A stretch of DNA of 64,000 nucleotides from Bifidobacterium vespertilionis (GCF_008698145.1 NZ_RZNZ01000003.1:1-64000), one strand, 5' to 3'. Shown: positions 27,811 through 38,361, counted from the first letter of the stretch. Notes: generated by a model from the sequence alone, not told the origin. A program made the numbers and translations.

Positions 27811-28782
27811 ATGAGAGCGAACCCCAGCATCGAACATCTTCTCGACCAGGCGCAGGCCGATCGCCGCTGCGCGATCGGAGCCACGTCCGCGGACCGTCGA
27901 GCCCTTGCCTCACGCGTGCACGGCGGTTCGATCGTCACGCCCTACCGCGGCCTGTACGCCCGGCGCGATTACTGGGACGCCCTCAATCCCATCGATCGCA
28001 CCCTCCACACCGTGCGCGCCCTGGCCCTGCAGCATCCCGCATGGGTCTTCGCGGGCCTGACCGCCGCCTGCATCCACAGCTACGACCATTCCTGGTCCCT
28101 GCACGGCGACGGGGTCATCAGCATCGCCAGCCCGCGTCCGAATCAGCCAGGCGATGAGCGGCGCCTGCATCGCATATATATCCGTGATTTCGGTGGCATC
28201 CGTGTGAACGGGCTGTTGGTCACCGATCCCATACGCACGCTTCTGGACTGCGGAGGCGAGTACTCGTTCGTCGAAGCCCTGCCTCTGTTCGATTCTGCGG
28301 CCAGACAAGGCGTGCAGATCGGCAAGGTGAACATTCTGTGCAATACACTTGGATTGGATTCCGGCAACATCCGCCTTTTATGCGCACATGCATCGGCATT
28401 GAGCGATAACGGCGGAGAATCGACAATACGGGCGCTGATCATCAGCAACGGCTTTCTGCCGCCGGAAGTGCAACGCCCCTTCGCCAATCCCAACAATCCC
28501 AACGCCCCTTACCGTGCGGATCTGACATGGCGATTGCCCGGTGACCGTATCATCGTCGCGGAGTACGACGGTATGGCGAAATACGTCGCGCAGGAGGGAA
28601 TGAAACGACACACCATCCAAGCGGCGGTTCAGGCTGAGCGCGCCCGGGAAACCAATCTGATGGCTCAGGGTGTTTCTCTGATCATTCGGCTGGACTTCGA
28701 TGACATCGTCAATCCGGAACGTCTGATCGGCAAACTGACCGCAGCGGGGATTCCCCGGGCAAGCCGACCGTTTGTTTTGTAA
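27811..28782 (+). CDS. AbiEi-like/PD-(D/E)XK (DUF559-type) protein, paralogue 2
   Basis: A 323-residue paralogue of the 9869 gene. It shares the N-terminal YRGLYARRDYW segment and the predicted nuclease core: E203 in NGGES, D237 in YRADLTW, E251/D253/K257 in EYDGMAKY. Each is exactly two positions before the equivalent in paralogue 1. ATG 27811 begins the conserved region but has no clear ribosome site, and the frame is open from 27637. It may be leaderless or start upstream. It is transcribed divergently from pyrG and convergently with aroQ. An array of TGTAA-N5-TTACA palindromes begins just after the stop. AbiEi homologues act as antitoxins, but no partner toxin is adjacent. Confidence 0.72.
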   Translation: MRANPSIEHLLDQAQADRRCAIGATSADRRALASRVHGGSIVTPYRGLYARRDYWDALNPIDRTLHTVRALALQHPAWVFAGLTAACIHSYDHSWSLHGDGVISIASPRPNQPGDERRLHRIYIRDFGGIRVNGLLVTDPIRTLLDCGGEYSFVEALPLFDSAARQGVQIGKVNILCNTLGLDSGNIRLLCAHASALSDNGGESTIRALIISNGFLPPEVQRPFANPNNPNAPYRADLTWRLPGDRIIVAEYDGMAKYVAQEGMKRHTIQAAVQAERARETNLMAQGVSLIIRLDFDDIVNPERLIGKLTAAGIPRASRPFVL

Positions 28783-28784
28783 CC

Positions 28785-28973
28785 GTTCGTTTTGTAACGG
28801 ATTTACAGAACGTACCGCGGGGACACCCCTTCAATGCACTTTCTGTAAATCCGTTACAGAACATACCTTTTGGGACCGGTAAAAGGTGCGAACTGTAACG
28901 GAATTACAGTTCGCACCAGATAGAGTCCTCTTCACGGTCCGTTCTGTAATTGTGTTACAGTTCGCACCACAAA
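28785..28973. repeat. Repeat array C: four TGTAA-N5-TTACA palindromes at 50-51 nt spacing
   Basis: Core palindromes at 28793-28807, 28844-28858, 28894-28908 and 28945-28959. Their centres are at 28800, 28851, 28901 and 28952, so spacings are 51, 50 and 51 nt. Outer arms extend the symmetry, best in unit 3 (GGTGCGAACTGTAA / TTACAGTTCGCACC, 14 bp). A half-site remnant lies near 28785. The spacers are unrelated. It occupies most of the gap between the nuclease-like gene and the convergent aroQ. Confidence 0.92.
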
Positions 28974-29013
28974 ACGCACCGCTATGGTCCAAATTGACCG
29001 TTTGGATGGTTGA

Positions 29014-29478
29014 TCAGGCGGTCTGCCCGGCCCCCGCACCAACCAGATGGGCGATGGCGTCGAGGGCCAGCTTGTACCCGTAGAAGCCCATGCCGGTGAT
29101 GGTGCCGGTGGCGACGGGGCTGATGACCGAGCGCTTGCGGAACTCGTCGCGCGCGGACGGGTTGGAGATGTGCACCTCCATGAGGGGCAGGCCAGCGTCG
29201 CCGACCATATGGGCCGCATCGGCCAGCGCGTACGAGTAGTGCGTGAAGGCCGCCGGGTTCATGACGACCGGCGTCTTCTCGTCGGCCGCCTGATGCATCC
29301 AGTGCACCATCTCCGCCTCGTCGTCGGTCTGCCGCACCTCGACGTCCAGACCAAGCTCGGCACCCCATTCGGCGCACAGCCTGCGCAGGGTCTCAAGATC
29401 CTGGCGGCCGTAGACGTCGGGCTGGCGGACGCCAAGGCGGCCAAGGTTCGGGCCGTTGACGACGATGACTTTGGTCAT
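29014..29478 (-). CDS. aroQ: Type II 3-dehydroquinate dehydratase
   Basis: A 154-residue dodecameric-type dehydroquinase, third step of the shikimate pathway. It has NGPNLGRLGVRQPDVYG with the catalytic Arg/Tyr loop, NPAAFTHYSYAL and EVHISNPSARDEFRKRSV with the catalytic His. ATG 29478 is behind AAGGAG. It follows aroKB by 28 nt and is the last gene of the aroC-aroKB-aroQ operon. The frame upstream of 29478 overlaps aroKB and is not coding. Confidence 0.96.
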   Translation of the reverse strand: MTKVIVVNGPNLGRLGVRQPDVYGRQDLETLRRLCAEWGAELGLDVEVRQTDDEAEMVHWMHQAADEKTPVVMNPAAFTHYSYALADAAHMVGDAGLPLMEVHISNPSARDEFRKRSVISPVATGTITGMGFYGYKLALDAIAHLVGAGAGQTA

Positions 29479-29506
29479 ATGAATCTCCTTGTCCGTAAGC
29501 GATCGG

Positions 29507-31207
29507 TTATTGCTGGATGCGGCGGAAGGCCTCCTCGACCGCGTCCGCCGGCGGATCGTCGAGATGGACCGGATGGCCCACGCCTTCGAGCACCACGAAG
29601 CGCAGCTTGTTGCCGCGCGCCTTCTTGTCGCGGTGCATGAGCGCGAGCACGTCCTCGAAGGAGCCGCCGTTCCACGAGGTGGGCAGACCCAGAGAGCCGA
29701 GCAGCGAGCGGTGGTATTCCACCAGATCCTCGTCGATATAGCCCAGCAGATGCGCCAGCTCGGCCGCGTAGACCATGCCGACGGCCACCGCGTTGCCGTG
29801 ACGCCAGCGGAAGTGCTCGAGTTTTTCGATCGCATGTCCCAGCGTGTGGCCGTAGTTGAGGAACTCGCGCAGGCCGGATTCCTTGAGATCGGCCGAGACG
29901 TGATAGGCCTTGACGCTCACCGTGCGCTCGATCAGCTGCGCGACGATGTCCTCCAGATCGCCGGAGCCGGAGAAGCCCGCATCCGTGCCCGTAGCATCAT
30001 CGGCTCCCGCGGCCGCGAATGTGGATCCGTCGAAGCGGCGCAGATCGTCCGCATGAGCCTCCAGAATGCTCAGAATGGCCTGATCCTTGATGAAACCGGA
30101 CTTCGCCACCTCGCCAAGGCCCTCGGTGAAGATGTCGTTGGGCAGCGTACCCAGCGTCTTCAAATCGGCCAGCACACCGGCCGGCGTGTAGAAGGACCCC
30201 ACCAGATTCTTGCCCTGCGGCGTGTTGATGCCGGTCTTGCCGCCGGTGGAGGCGTCCACCATGGCCAGCAGCGAGGTGGGGCAGTTGACGTACCGGATGC
30301 CGCGCATCCACGTGGCCGCCACGAAGCCGGCCAGATCGGTGGCCGCGCCGCCACCCAGTCCCACCACCGCGTCCGAGCGGGTGAAACCTTCCTCGCCCAG
30401 ACGCTGCCAGATGCCGTTGGCGACCTCGATGGTCTTGCCGCGTTCGGCGTCGGGGATCACAATGTCGCTCACCTCGTAGCCGCCCTGGCGCAGCAGGGTG
30501 CGGGCTCGATCGGAATGGCGCTGCACCGTGGCCGTGTGGATCAGCGCCACACGGACGGGCTTGTCGCCCAGCACCTCGGCGAGATGATTCATCACACCCT
30601 CGCCGATCACCACATCGTACGGATCCGCTCCGCCAACATGCACGCGATGTTCGTTGATCATATCCACCAGCTTTCGTGCGGCCCCGATCGGGGTGAAACC
30701 ATGCGTCACGACGCGGGTCGTCGCCAAGGCGGCGAACACCGGGTCGCGCTGTTCGAACAGGGTCATCCAGCGCTTGTCCGAATCGCCGGCGAGCATGGGA
30801 CGGCCTCCGGCGCGACGGGCGCGCTCCATGGCCTCCTCGGGCGATGCCTCCAGATAGACCACCTGTCCGCCGTGCTCGATGTACGATTCGAGCGCCTCGT
30901 GCGTGTCCTCGAACATGGGGGCGCCGCCGCCCAGGGACAGCACGCCGGAGAAGGATTCCAGCAGATCGGAGATGACCCGGCACTCCACCTCGCGGAACGC
31001 CGGCTCGCCGTGCTCTTCGAAGTACTGCGGGATGCGGGTGCCCACCTCATGCTCGATCTCCACGTCGGAGTCAGCGAACGGCAGGTCCAGCAGACCCGCC
31101 ACCTCCTTGCCGATGCGGGTCTTGCCGGCGCCCGGCATGCCGATGATCACCACGCGGGGGAACACTCCCCCGTTGACGATGCCGGCAATGTGATTGTTGT
31201 CGCTCAT
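29507..31207 (-). CDS. aroKB: Fused shikimate kinase/3-dehydroquinate synthase
   Basis: A 566-residue bifunctional enzyme. Residues about 15-185 are shikimate kinase with Walker [16 protein letters not shown], the DSDVEIE Asp motif and LGGGAPM. Residues about 200-560 are dehydroquinate synthase with [28 protein letters not shown], zinc ligands in GEVAKSGFI and the [11 protein letters not shown] helix. The two catalyse steps 2 and 5 of the shikimate pathway. The fusion is frequent in bifidobacteria. ATG 31207 begins [10 protein letters not shown], 17 nt after the aroC stop. Confidence 0.95.
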   Translation of the reverse strand: MSDNNHIAGIVNGGVFPRVVIIGMPGAGKTRIGKEVAGLLDLPFADSDVEIEHEVGTRIPQYFEEHGEPAFREVECRVISDLLESFSGVLSLGGGAPMFEDTHEALESYIEHGGQVVYLEASPEEAMERARRAGGRPMLAGDSDKRWMTLFEQRDPVFAALATTRVVTHGFTPIGAARKLVDMINEHRVHVGGADPYDVVIGEGVMNHLAEVLGDKPVRVALIHTATVQRHSDRARTLLRQGGYEVSDIVIPDAERGKTIEVANGIWQRLGEEGFTRSDAVVGLGGGAATDLAGFVAATWMRGIRYVNCPTSLLAMVDASTGGKTGINTPQGKNLVGSFYTPAGVLADLKTLGTLPNDIFTEGLGEVAKSGFIKDQAILSILEAHADDLRRFDGSTFAAAGADDATGTDAGFSGSGDLEDIVAQLIERTVSVKAYHVSADLKESGLREFLNYGHTLGHAIEKLEHFRWRHGNAVAVGMVYAAELAHLLGYIDEDLVEYHRSLLGSLGLPTSWNGGSFEDVLALMHRDKKARGNKLRFVVLEGVGHPVHLDDPPADAVEEAFRRIQQ

Positions 31208-31224
31208 TCGCGCAGCACCGCCGA

Positions 31225-32412
31225 TCAGCGCAGGTGCTCGGGCCACGAAGCCACGTAGGCCTGGGCGTTGCGACGGGTCTCCTCCAGGGAGTCGCCGCCG
31301 AACTTCTCCAGCGCGAACTGGGCCAGCACCAGACGCATCATGGCCTCGCCGACCACGGAGGCGGCCGGGACGGCGGTGGCGTCGGAACGCTGGTTGATGG
31401 CGGTGGAGGCCTCGCCCGTGAGCACGTCCACGGTCTTCAGGGCGCGGGGCAGCGAGGAGATGGGCTTCATGGCGGCGCGCACGCGGATGGGCTGTCCGTT
31501 GGACATGGAACCCTCCAGGCCGCCCGCGCGGTTGGACAGGCGGCTGATGCGGCCGTCGGCATTGACCACGATCTCGTCCTGCGCCTGGGAGCCGGGGCGC
31601 TGGGCCTCGAGGAAGCCGTCGCCGATCTCCACGCCCTTGATGGCCTGGATGCCCATGAAGGCGGAGGCCAGAGCGGCGTCCAGACGACGATCGGACTCGA
31701 CATAGGTGCCCAGACCGGCCGGCACGTTGTAGGCGATGACCTCGATCACACCACCCAGGGTGTCGCCCGCGGCCTTGGCCTCGTCGATGCGTTCCATCAT
31801 GCGGGCCTCAGCCTGCTTGTCCAGCGTGCGCACCGGTGAGGCGTCCAGCGCCTCCAGATCGTCCGGGGTGGGCAGCGGGGAATCCTCGTCCACGCCCACG
31901 CCGCCGATCGAGATCACATGCGCCACCGTGCGAATGCCGAGCGCCTGCTCCAGGAAGTTCTTGGCCACGGCGCCCAGAGCCACACGCGAGGCGGTTTCGC
32001 GGGCGCTCGAACGCTCAAGGACCGGGCGCGCGTCGGTGAAGCCGTACTTGCGCATGCCGGTCAGATCGGCGTGGCCGGGGCGGGGACGGCTCAGCGGGGC
32101 GTTGCGGCCCTCGGCGGGAAGTTCATGGTCGAGCGGATCGGCGGACATGACCTCGGTCCACTTGGGCCATTCGGTGTTCGCGATCTCGATGGCGATGGGC
32201 GAGCCCAGCGTGGAGCCGTGACGCACGCCCGTGAGCATACGCACCTTGTCCTGCTCGAACTTCATGCGGGCGCCGCGGCCGTATCCAAGCCTGCGGCGGG
32301 CCAGCGCATCCACGATCTCCTGCGTGGTGATCTGCACCCCCGCGGGCAGTCCCTCGATCATGGCCACCAGGGCCTCGCCATGGGACTCCCCCGCCGTCTG
32401 CCAACGCAACAT
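31225..32412 (-). CDS. aroC: Chorismate synthase
   Basis: A 395-residue FMN-dependent enzyme making chorismate from EPSP. It shows [20 protein letters not shown] at the start, [31 protein letters not shown] and the C-terminal [21 protein letters not shown] 32412 follows GAGAGGAG. It is first in the aroC-aroKB-aroQ operon. Its 49-nt upstream gap is shared with the divergent prepilin peptidase gene. The aroE gene, often nearby in actinobacteria, is not in this window. Confidence 0.97.
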   Translation of the reverse strand: MLRWQTAGESHGEALVAMIEGLPAGVQITTQEIVDALARRRLGYGRGARMKFEQDKVRMLTGVRHGSTLGSPIAIEIANTEWPKWTEVMSADPLDHELPAEGRNAPLSRPRPGHADLTGMRKYGFTDARPVLERSSARETASRVALGAVAKNFLEQALGIRTVAHVISIGGVGVDEDSPLPTPDDLEALDASPVRTLDKQAEARMMERIDEAKAAGDTLGGVIEVIAYNVPAGLGTYVESDRRLDAALASAFMGIQAIKGVEIGDGFLEAQRPGSQAQDEIVVNADGRISRLSNRAGGLEGSMSNGQPIRVRAAMKPISSLPRALKTVDVLTGEASTAINQRSDATAVPAASVVGEAMMRLVLAQFALEKFGGDSLEETRRNAQAYVASWPEHLR

Positions 32413-32461
32413 GCGAACTCCTCTCAGATTTCCGTACACGACTCCGGTATAGTCTAGCGGT

Positions 32462-32908
32462 ATGCCATGCCTTGTGCTGTTGCCGAGTCTGCTATGTGGC
32501 GCGGCCATTTCCATCAGCGATGTGAGATCCCGTCGCGTGCCCCGCACGTGGGTGGCCGGCGGCTACGTCGTCCAATTGATCGCTCTGCTGGTCTGGGCCG
32601 TATTGGCCAATCAGCTGTTCACGGTGATGATCGCCGTGGTGATCTCCGTTGGCGCGGCCCTGCTGCAATTGCTGCTGAGTCTGATCGTGCCGGGGTCGAT
32701 GGGCTTCGGCGATGTGACGACCACGCTGCTCGTGGGTCTGGCGGTGGGTGCGATGGGATGGATCGCCGTGCTGTACTGGTGGGTGGCGATGGGGCTGCTC
32801 GGGTTGGCGCTCATCGCTCTGGGCCGGCGCATGGGCAAGTCGGACATGCCCTATGCGCCGGTGATCGTGCTGGCGGGAATCATCGCCGTGGCGCTGGCGT
32901 ATCTATAA
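32462..32908 (+). CDS. Small A24-family prepilin peptidase
   Basis: A 148-residue membrane protein with about five helices. It carries the two catalytic aspartates of type IV prepilin peptidases: the first in [11 protein letters not shown] (near residue 20), the second in the GFGD motif ([12 protein letters not shown], near residue 81). It lacks the N-methylation domain, like the CpaA/TadV short forms. No pilin or Tad genes occur here, so its substrate lies elsewhere. TATAGT at 32448-32453 is only 8 nt before the ATG, so the transcript may be nearly leaderless. Confidence 0.85.
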   Translation: MPCLVLLPSLLCGAAISISDVRSRRVPRTWVAGGYVVQLIALLVWAVLANQLFTVMIAVVISVGAALLQLLLSLIVPGSMGFGDVTTTLLVGLAVGAMGWIAVLYWWVAMGLLGLALIALGRRMGKSDMPYAPVIVLAGIIAVALAYL

Positions 32909-32923
32909 GGAAGTTGTCCTTTC

Positions 32924-33088
32924 GTCATCCTGAACGGAGCGAAGGATCCTTGGTACTGCGCACGAATGACCAACGCGAAATGACGAAGGATCCTTCGACT
33001 CCGCTGCGCTCCGCTCAGGATGACGAAAGGGGAATCCCGGCCCCCGCTCAGGATGACGTTGAGGTGGCCCTGCTGCGCTCAGGATGAC
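32924..33088. repeat. Palindromic GGATCCTT element, copy 3
   Basis: Begins GTCATCCTGAACGGAGCGAA and reaches the right end CTCAGGATGAC at 33025. Two further right-end fragments (GCTCAGGATGAC) follow at about 33047-33058 and 33077-33088. It is between the convergent prepilin peptidase and mltG genes, where it may act as a terminator. Confidence 0.87.
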
Positions 33089-33103
33089 AGGCACTCAACA
33101 CGA

Positions 33104-34345
33104 TCAGTTCGCGCCGGGATTCGCGGTCTTGTACTCCTGCACGTACTGCTCGAACTGGGCCTTCTGATCGGCCTCCGAGCCGGTGGTGAACTTGGTTTCT
33201 CCGGTGGACAGGTTGGTGGTCACGAAGAACAGCCAGTCGCCGGACTCCGGGTTCATGGCCGCCTGGATGGCGTTGTCTCCCGGATTGCTGATGGGCGTGG
33301 GCGTCAGTCCCTTGATGAGCCTGGTGTTGTACGGGTTCGAGGCGTCGTTGAGCTGCGCGTTGGTCAGCTGGCTGGCCTTGATGCCGAGTCCGTACGCCAC
33401 GGTGGTGTCCATGCCCAGGGTCATGCCCTTGTCCAGACGGTTGAGGATGACGCGCGAGACCTTGCCGTAGTACTCGGCCCTGTTGACCTCCGCCTCCGCG
33501 ATGGACGCGATGATCAGCAGACGCTCGCGTTCCGCGCCGGTGGGCACGCCCAGACTGTCCAGCTTGGCGACGCGCTTGTCGACCATGGTCTTGAGCACGT
33601 CCTTCGCGCTGGTCTGGCCCTTGACGTTGTACGATCCCGGCTCGAACCAGCCTTCGAATTTGCCGTTGGCCTCCGCGGGCAGGATGCCGTCGCCGCCCGC
33701 ATCGATCACGGCCTTGAAATCGGCCTCCGCAATGCCGGAGAGGCTGGCCGCATTGGCGATCACGTCGGAGACGCGCTCCCCCGCCTTGACCTGCAGGTAG
33801 CCGCCGGCCTTGGTGTTGTCCGAAAGGATGGTCACCACGTCGGACGCCTTCATCTTGGTCTGCAGCTGGAAGGTACCCGGATACAGGTTCGGGGCGCCCG
33901 CATTGGCCACGGCCTGTGTGAAGGCGCCGGCGGTCTTGACGATGTCCGCCTCGACGAGCTTCTGCGCGATCTCCGTAGCGCTTTCGCCCTCGCTCACCGT
34001 GAATTCGACGCTGCCCTCACCGGGGCCCGCATAGTCGTTGACCACGCTCGAGCTGGTGTCCTGCGTGCTGAACAGGCCCTTGCCTGATTTGACCAGGGAG
34101 ATGGTGGTCCAAATGCACACCGCGACCAGAGCCAGAGCCGCCACCACAAGCAGGATCTTGGTCAGTCCGCTGCGTTTGGCGCGCCTGCGACGACGACGCA
34201 TGTCCTTGCGTGATTTGGGGGGTGCGGGCGGTGGCGGCACCGTGCCCGTCGACTGCTGCTGATCCGTTGGCTGGGGTGCGGGCTGACCGTTCTGGTCCAC
34301 CCACTGCGAATTCTCGGCAAAGAAATCGTGGAAGTCCTCAGCCAC
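33104..34345 (-). CDS. mltG: Endolytic murein transglycosylase
   Basis: A 413-residue YceG/MltG protein that cleaves nascent glycan strands and sets glycan length. The cytoplasmic N-terminus is Gln/Pro-rich with a basic RRRRRRAKR stretch. One membrane helix (about residues 60-82) follows, then the YceG domain with the catalytic glutamate region LLIIASIAEAEVNRAEYYG and LGMDTTVAYGL. The start at GTG 34345 has AAGGAG 7 nt upstream. A GTG at 34360 is in frame but overlaps that site. It overlaps ruvX by 8 nt. Confidence 0.93.
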   Translation of the reverse strand: MAEDFHDFFAENSQWVDQNGQPAPQPTDQQQSTGTVPPPPAPPKSRKDMRRRRRRAKRSGLTKILLVVAALALVAVCIWTTISLVKSGKGLFSTQDTSSSVVNDYAGPGEGSVEFTVSEGESATEIAQKLVEADIVKTAGAFTQAVANAGAPNLYPGTFQLQTKMKASDVVTILSDNTKAGGYLQVKAGERVSDVIANAASLSGIAEADFKAVIDAGGDGILPAEANGKFEGWFEPGSYNVKGQTSAKDVLKTMVDKRVAKLDSLGVPTGAERERLLIIASIAEAEVNRAEYYGKVSRVILNRLDKGMTLGMDTTVAYGLGIKASQLTNAQLNDASNPYNTRLIKGLTPTPISNPGDNAIQAAMNPESGDWLFFVTTNLSTGETKFTTGSEADQKAQFEQYVQEYKTANPGAN

Positions 34346-34817
34346 CGTATACTCCTTCACTCGGTGTGTGTCGATCCAATGCCGACTGCAGAATGTTGAC
34401 CGCGGATTGCTGATCGACCTTGGGCCGATGGCCCTTGGTGGAGATCTGCGCCTCCAGCAGCTGACGATGCGCGCTGACGGTCGTCAAACGTTCGTCGAGC
34501 AATGATACCGTAGGCGCGGTTCCATCAACAAATTGGCGGCCTTCGTCGTCCGAAGCCATGCGCTTGACCAGATTGGCGGCCCATCGTCGGGCCTTCTTCG
34601 CGCTTTTGCCTTCCGTGCCGTCGAGCTGCAATGGCAGTCCGACCACCACATGGGACACACCCTCGTCCTCGATGACGTCTATCACCTCATCGATGGTGTG
34701 GAATGAATCACCCCAGGCCTGGATGTTGCCAGCGGGGTGAGCGAGGGTGAGCTCAGGGTCGGACAGTGCAAGTCCGACCCTGGCATCACCCAGATCAACG
34801 CCGAGCCAAACCGACAC
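34338..34817 (-). CDS. ruvX: Putative Holliday junction resolvase RuvX/YqgF
   Basis: A 159-residue RNase H-fold nuclease, also implicated in pre-16S rRNA processing. Motifs include WLGVDLGDARVGLALSD (first Asp), VVVGLPLQLDGTEG and LLDERLTTVSAHRQL with the conserved Glu/Arg, plus a C-terminal VDQQSAVNILQ Asp. The start is GTG 34817, 7 nt after the alaS stop. It forms the conserved alaS-ruvX-mltG series. Confidence 0.94.
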   Translation of the reverse strand: MSVWLGVDLGDARVGLALSDPELTLAHPAGNIQAWGDSFHTIDEVIDVIEDEGVSHVVVGLPLQLDGTEGKSAKKARRWAANLVKRMASDDEGRQFVDGTAPTVSLLDERLTTVSAHRQLLEAQISTKGHRPKVDQQSAVNILQSALDRHTPSEGVYGG

Positions 34818-34824
34818 GCGGAGC

Positions 34825-37503
34825 TCAGCCCTTCTGCGCCTCGTTGACCAGCGCCGTGAGCGCCTGATCGATCTTGGCGGCGTCCTGGCCGCCGCCCTGG
34901 GCGAAGTCCGGCTTGCCGCCGCCGCCACCGCCGAGGATCTTGGAGGCGCCGCGGACCAGATCGCCGGCCTTGATGCCGTTCTTGCGGGCGGCCTCGTTGG
35001 TAGCGGCCACGACCATGGGCTTGCCGTCCTCGTTCACGCCGGCCAGGGCCACGACCACCGGGGACTCGTCGCCCAGCTGGGCGCGCACGTCGGTGACGGC
35101 CTTGCGCAGGGCGTCGAAGGAACCGAAGTTGCCCACGTTGCGGGCGGCGACCTTCACCGGGGCCGCGGAGGCCTTGGCGTCGGCCACGAGCTGCGGGATG
35201 GACGCGGCGAGCTGCCCCTCGTACATGGCGGCGAGCTTGCGGTCCGATTCCTTGAGCTTGGCGAGCAGCGTGTTGATGCGCTCGGCGAGCTCATCCGGAC
35301 GGGCGTTGAGCTTGTCCGACAGCTGGGAGACCAGCGCGTGCTCGCGGGCGTTGAACTCGTAGGCGCCCTGGCCCACGACCGCGTCCACACGGCGCACGCC
35401 GGAGCCGATGGAGGCCTCGGACATGATGTTGATCGCGCCGATCTTGCCGACGTGGTCCACATGGGTGCCGCCGCACAGCTCGCGGCTCCAGCCGTCCTCG
35501 CCGATGGAGACCACGCGCACGATGTCGCCGTACTTCTCGCCGAACAGGTGCATGGCGCCCAGGGCGATGGCGTCGTCGAACTTCATCTCCCTGGTGGTCA
35601 CGGCAAGGTTGTCGCGCAGACGGTCGTTGACGCGCGCCTCGACGGCGTTCATCGCGTCCTTGCTCGGCGCGGAGGACCACTGGAAGTCGAAGCGCAGGCG
35701 GTTCGGGGCGTCCTCGGAGCCGCGCTGGGTGGCCTGCGGGCCAAGCTCCTCGCGCAGCGCCTTGTGCACCATGTGCGTGGCGGTGTGGGAGCGGGCGATG
35801 GCGCCGCGGCGGTCCAGATCGATGTTGGCGTTGACTTCGGCGCCCACCACCAGGGTGCCCTCGGTCAGGCGGCACTGGTGGACGATGAGGTCCTTGATGG
35901 GCTTCTGCACGTCGTCCACCTCGAGCACGGCACCGTCGTCGGACAGGATCTCGCCCTGATCGGCGAGCTGACCGCCGGCCTCCGCGTAGAACGGGGTGCG
36001 ATCGAGGATGACCTCGATGTTCGCCGGGCCGGTGACGGCCGGGACGGATCCCTTGCCCTCCTGCATGATGCCGATCACGCGGGCGCGGGCGGACATATCC
36101 GTGTAGCCCAGGAAGTCGATCGGCTTGGCGAGGGTCTTCTTGAAGTCGTCGTAGACGTTGAGGTCCACATTGTGGCGCTTCTTCAGCGCGTCGGCGCGGG
36201 CGCGGGACTTCTGCTCGTTCATGAGCTCGCGGAACTTGGCCTCGTCCACCTTGACGCCCTGGTCGGCGGCCATCTCGAGGGTGAGCTCGATTGGGAAGCC
36301 GTAGGTGTCGTGCAGCGTGAACGCGTCGGTGCCGGAGACGATCGGATCCTTGGTCTCCTTGGCCTTCTGCACGGCCACGTCGAGGATCTGGATGCCGTTC
36401 TCCAGCGTGCGGCGGAAGGCGTCCTCCTCGCCGTAGGCGGCCTCGGAGACGTCGTGGAACGTGTCGTTGAGCTCCGGGTAGCTGGCGACCATGGCCTCCT
36501 TGGAGACAGGCAGCAGGGTGGGGATGACCGGATCGGTCACGCCCAGCACGCGCATGGCCTGCACGGTGCGGCGCAGCAGGCGGCGCAGCACGTAGCCGCG
36601 GCCCACGTTGCTCGGACGCACACCGTCGGACATGATCATGAGGGCGGAGCGCACGTGGTCGGCCACGACGCGGAACTTGACGTCCGCGGCCGCGTCCTCG
36701 CCGTACTTGAGGCCGGAGAGGCGCTCGGCGGCCTCGATGACCGGGAAGACCTCGTCGGTCTCGTAGATGTTCTGCTTGCCCTGCATCAGGTACGCCAGAC
36801 GCTCAAGGCCGGCGCCGGTATCGATGTTCTTGTGCTCGAGCTCGCCCACGATGTGCAGATCGGTCTTGGACTTGACGTTGTCCACCTCGTAGTTCTCGAA
36901 CACGAGGTCCCAGATCTCGATGTAGCGGTTCTCGTCCGCGATCGGGCCGCCCTCGACGCCGTATGCAGGGCCGCGGTCCACGTAGATCTCGGAGCAGGGG
37001 CCGCCGGGGCCGGGGCCGCCGGTGGTCCAGAAGTTGTCCTCCATGCCCATGATCTGGATGTGCTCGGGGTCGACGCCCTCGTTCCGCCACATCGAGCGGG
37101 CTTCCTCGTCGTCGGTGAAGGTGGTCATCCACAGCTTCTCCGGATCGAAGCCGTAGCCGCCCTTGTCCTGCGGGGTGGTCAGCAGCTCCCACGCGTAGTG
37201 GATGGCCTCCTCCTTGAAGTAGTCGCCGAAGGAGAAGTTGCCGAGCATCTGGAAGAAGGTGCCGTGACGGGTGGTCTTGCCGACCTCGTCGATGTCCAGG
37301 GTGCGCACGCACTTCTGGTTGGAGGCCATGCGGTGCTTCGGCGGGGTCTGCTCGCCCATGAGGTACGGGATGAACGGCACCATGCCCGCGATGGTGAACA
37401 GGGTGGTGGGGTTGGGCGAGATCAGCGAGGCCGACGGCACCACGAGGTGGTCGTGCTTTGCGAAATAGTCCAGATAGCGCTTGGCGATTTCAGACGTGCG
37501 CAA
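34825..37503 (-). CDS. alaS: Alanyl-tRNA synthetase
   Basis: An 892-residue class II synthetase. The catalytic core starts [18 protein letters not shown]. The editing domain has [14 protein letters not shown] and [10 protein letters not shown], which supply the zinc ligands that clear mischarged Ser/Gly. The C-Ala DHHA1 domain ends in a Gly-rich [19 protein letters not shown]. The start is TTG 37503, set by AAGGAG 8 nt upstream. Residues upstream in the open frame are not family-like. It is in an operon with two small membrane proteins upstream and ruvX/mltG downstream. Confidence 0.97.
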   Translation of the reverse strand: MRTSEIAKRYLDYFAKHDHLVVPSASLISPNPTTLFTIAGMVPFIPYLMGEQTPPKHRMASNQKCVRTLDIDEVGKTTRHGTFFQMLGNFSFGDYFKEEAIHYAWELLTTPQDKGGYGFDPEKLWMTTFTDDEEARSMWRNEGVDPEHIQIMGMEDNFWTTGGPGPGGPCSEIYVDRGPAYGVEGGPIADENRYIEIWDLVFENYEVDNVKSKTDLHIVGELEHKNIDTGAGLERLAYLMQGKQNIYETDEVFPVIEAAERLSGLKYGEDAAADVKFRVVADHVRSALMIMSDGVRPSNVGRGYVLRRLLRRTVQAMRVLGVTDPVIPTLLPVSKEAMVASYPELNDTFHDVSEAAYGEEDAFRRTLENGIQILDVAVQKAKETKDPIVSGTDAFTLHDTYGFPIELTLEMAADQGVKVDEAKFRELMNEQKSRARADALKKRHNVDLNVYDDFKKTLAKPIDFLGYTDMSARARVIGIMQEGKGSVPAVTGPANIEVILDRTPFYAEAGGQLADQGEILSDDGAVLEVDDVQKPIKDLIVHQCRLTEGTLVVGAEVNANIDLDRRGAIARSHTATHMVHKALREELGPQATQRGSEDAPNRLRFDFQWSSAPSKDAMNAVEARVNDRLRDNLAVTTREMKFDDAIALGAMHLFGEKYGDIVRVVSIGEDGWSRELCGGTHVDHVGKIGAINIMSEASIGSGVRRVDAVVGQGAYEFNAREHALVSQLSDKLNARPDELAERINTLLAKLKESDRKLAAMYEGQLAASIPQLVADAKASAAPVKVAARNVGNFGSFDALRKAVTDVRAQLGDESPVVVALAGVNEDGKPMVVAATNEAARKNGIKAGDLVRGASKILGGGGGGKPDFAQGGGQDAAKIDQALTALVNEAQKG

Positions 37504-37595
37504 CGTGAAGACTCCTTGATTGTTTGTTCGTGGCATGGCATGGAAGTTCGGGGGCGCCATGCCCGCCCCTTCGCCATACGGCGTGACCCGATCGG

Positions 37596-37829
37596 CTACC
37601 TGCCGTTGAGATAGCGGCCGGTGAGCTCGCGCTCACGCGCCTCGCGGGCGGCGTTGAAGTCCTCCCACAGGGCCGCGAGCGTGCGGATGGTCACATTGTC
37701 CTGATCCGGGCCGAGGACGAACTGCCTCGCCCCGTCCGGGGTGTGCGCCTTGACGTACGACTGCGCCTTGGCGGCCAGCACCAAGCCGGTCGCAATGCCC
37801 GCGCCGAGCCAGAAGAGTCGCTTGAACAT
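37596..37829 (-). CDS. Small membrane-anchored protein upstream of alaS
   Basis: A 77-residue protein: one N-terminal membrane helix ([20 protein letters not shown]), then a soluble charged tail with [17 protein letters not shown]. Its start (ATG 37829) overlaps the stop of the preceding gene (TGATG), with AAGGAG inside that gene. A similar small protein is often found between a DUF948 gene and alaS in actinobacteria, but I cannot assign a function. Confidence 0.8.
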   Translation of the reverse strand: MFKRLFWLGAGIATGLVLAAKAQSYVKAHTPDGARQFVLGPDQDNVTIRTLAALWEDFNAAREARERELTGRYLNGR

Positions 37830-38230
37830 CACTGCTCCTTGGATTCGGACGCGGTTTCGGCGCCGCCTTCGGAGGCGCGCTTGTTGAGGAAGGACTGGAT
37901 GGTGGTCTTGGCCGCGTAAATGGCGGACTGGGCCTTGATGACCGGCTTGCCGAGGAACGAACCGTACAGGTCCGTCAGGGCGCCCACGTTGTTGGCGGTG
38001 GTCGAAGCCGCGGCGGATATCTTGTTGACGTCCTCCAGCGACTTGTTGACCTGCTTGACCGTGGTCACCGACTCATCGAGCGCGGGCAGGGCGTGGTCGC
38101 CGGTGTCCTTGACCGTTTCGGCGATCTGATCGAACATCTTGCCGAGACGAATCAGCGGATAAATCGTAAAGCCCGCGAGCACGGCGAAGGCGATGGCCGC
38201 GATCAAACCCGCGATCTGCCCTACATCCAT
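37829..38230 (-). CDS. DUF948-like membrane-anchored coiled-coil protein
   Basis: A 133-residue protein with a membrane helix near residues 5-27 and a long amphipathic segment (DQIAETVKDTGDHALPALDESV...TTVKQVNKSLEDVNK), as in the DUF948 family found beside alaS. ATG 38230 has AGAGGTTC upstream. It is translationally coupled to the 77-residue gene. The C-terminus is acidic (EGGAETASESKEQ). The function is unknown. It may organise membrane complexes. Confidence 0.82.
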   Translation of the reverse strand: MDVGQIAGLIAAIAFAVLAGFTIYPLIRLGKMFDQIAETVKDTGDHALPALDESVTTVKQVNKSLEDVNKISAAASTTANNVGALTDLYGSFLGKPVIKAQSAIYAAKTTIQSFLNKRASEGGAETASESKEQ

Positions 38231-38361
38231 CCTGAACCTCTTTTCCGTTGATGGCGCACTTCCATGCGCACAATACCTGCACAAGCGTAGCCAACGCACC
38301 GGACCGGACGGGATATAAGACTTGGCGTCCGGCCGTCACGATCGGACGCCGGACCACGATT

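Noticed and set aside
28785..28973. CRISPR array or ordinary terminators
   Set aside because: Only four palindromic units with diverging flanks and no cas genes. No T-runs follow the palindromes, so serial terminators are unlikely too.
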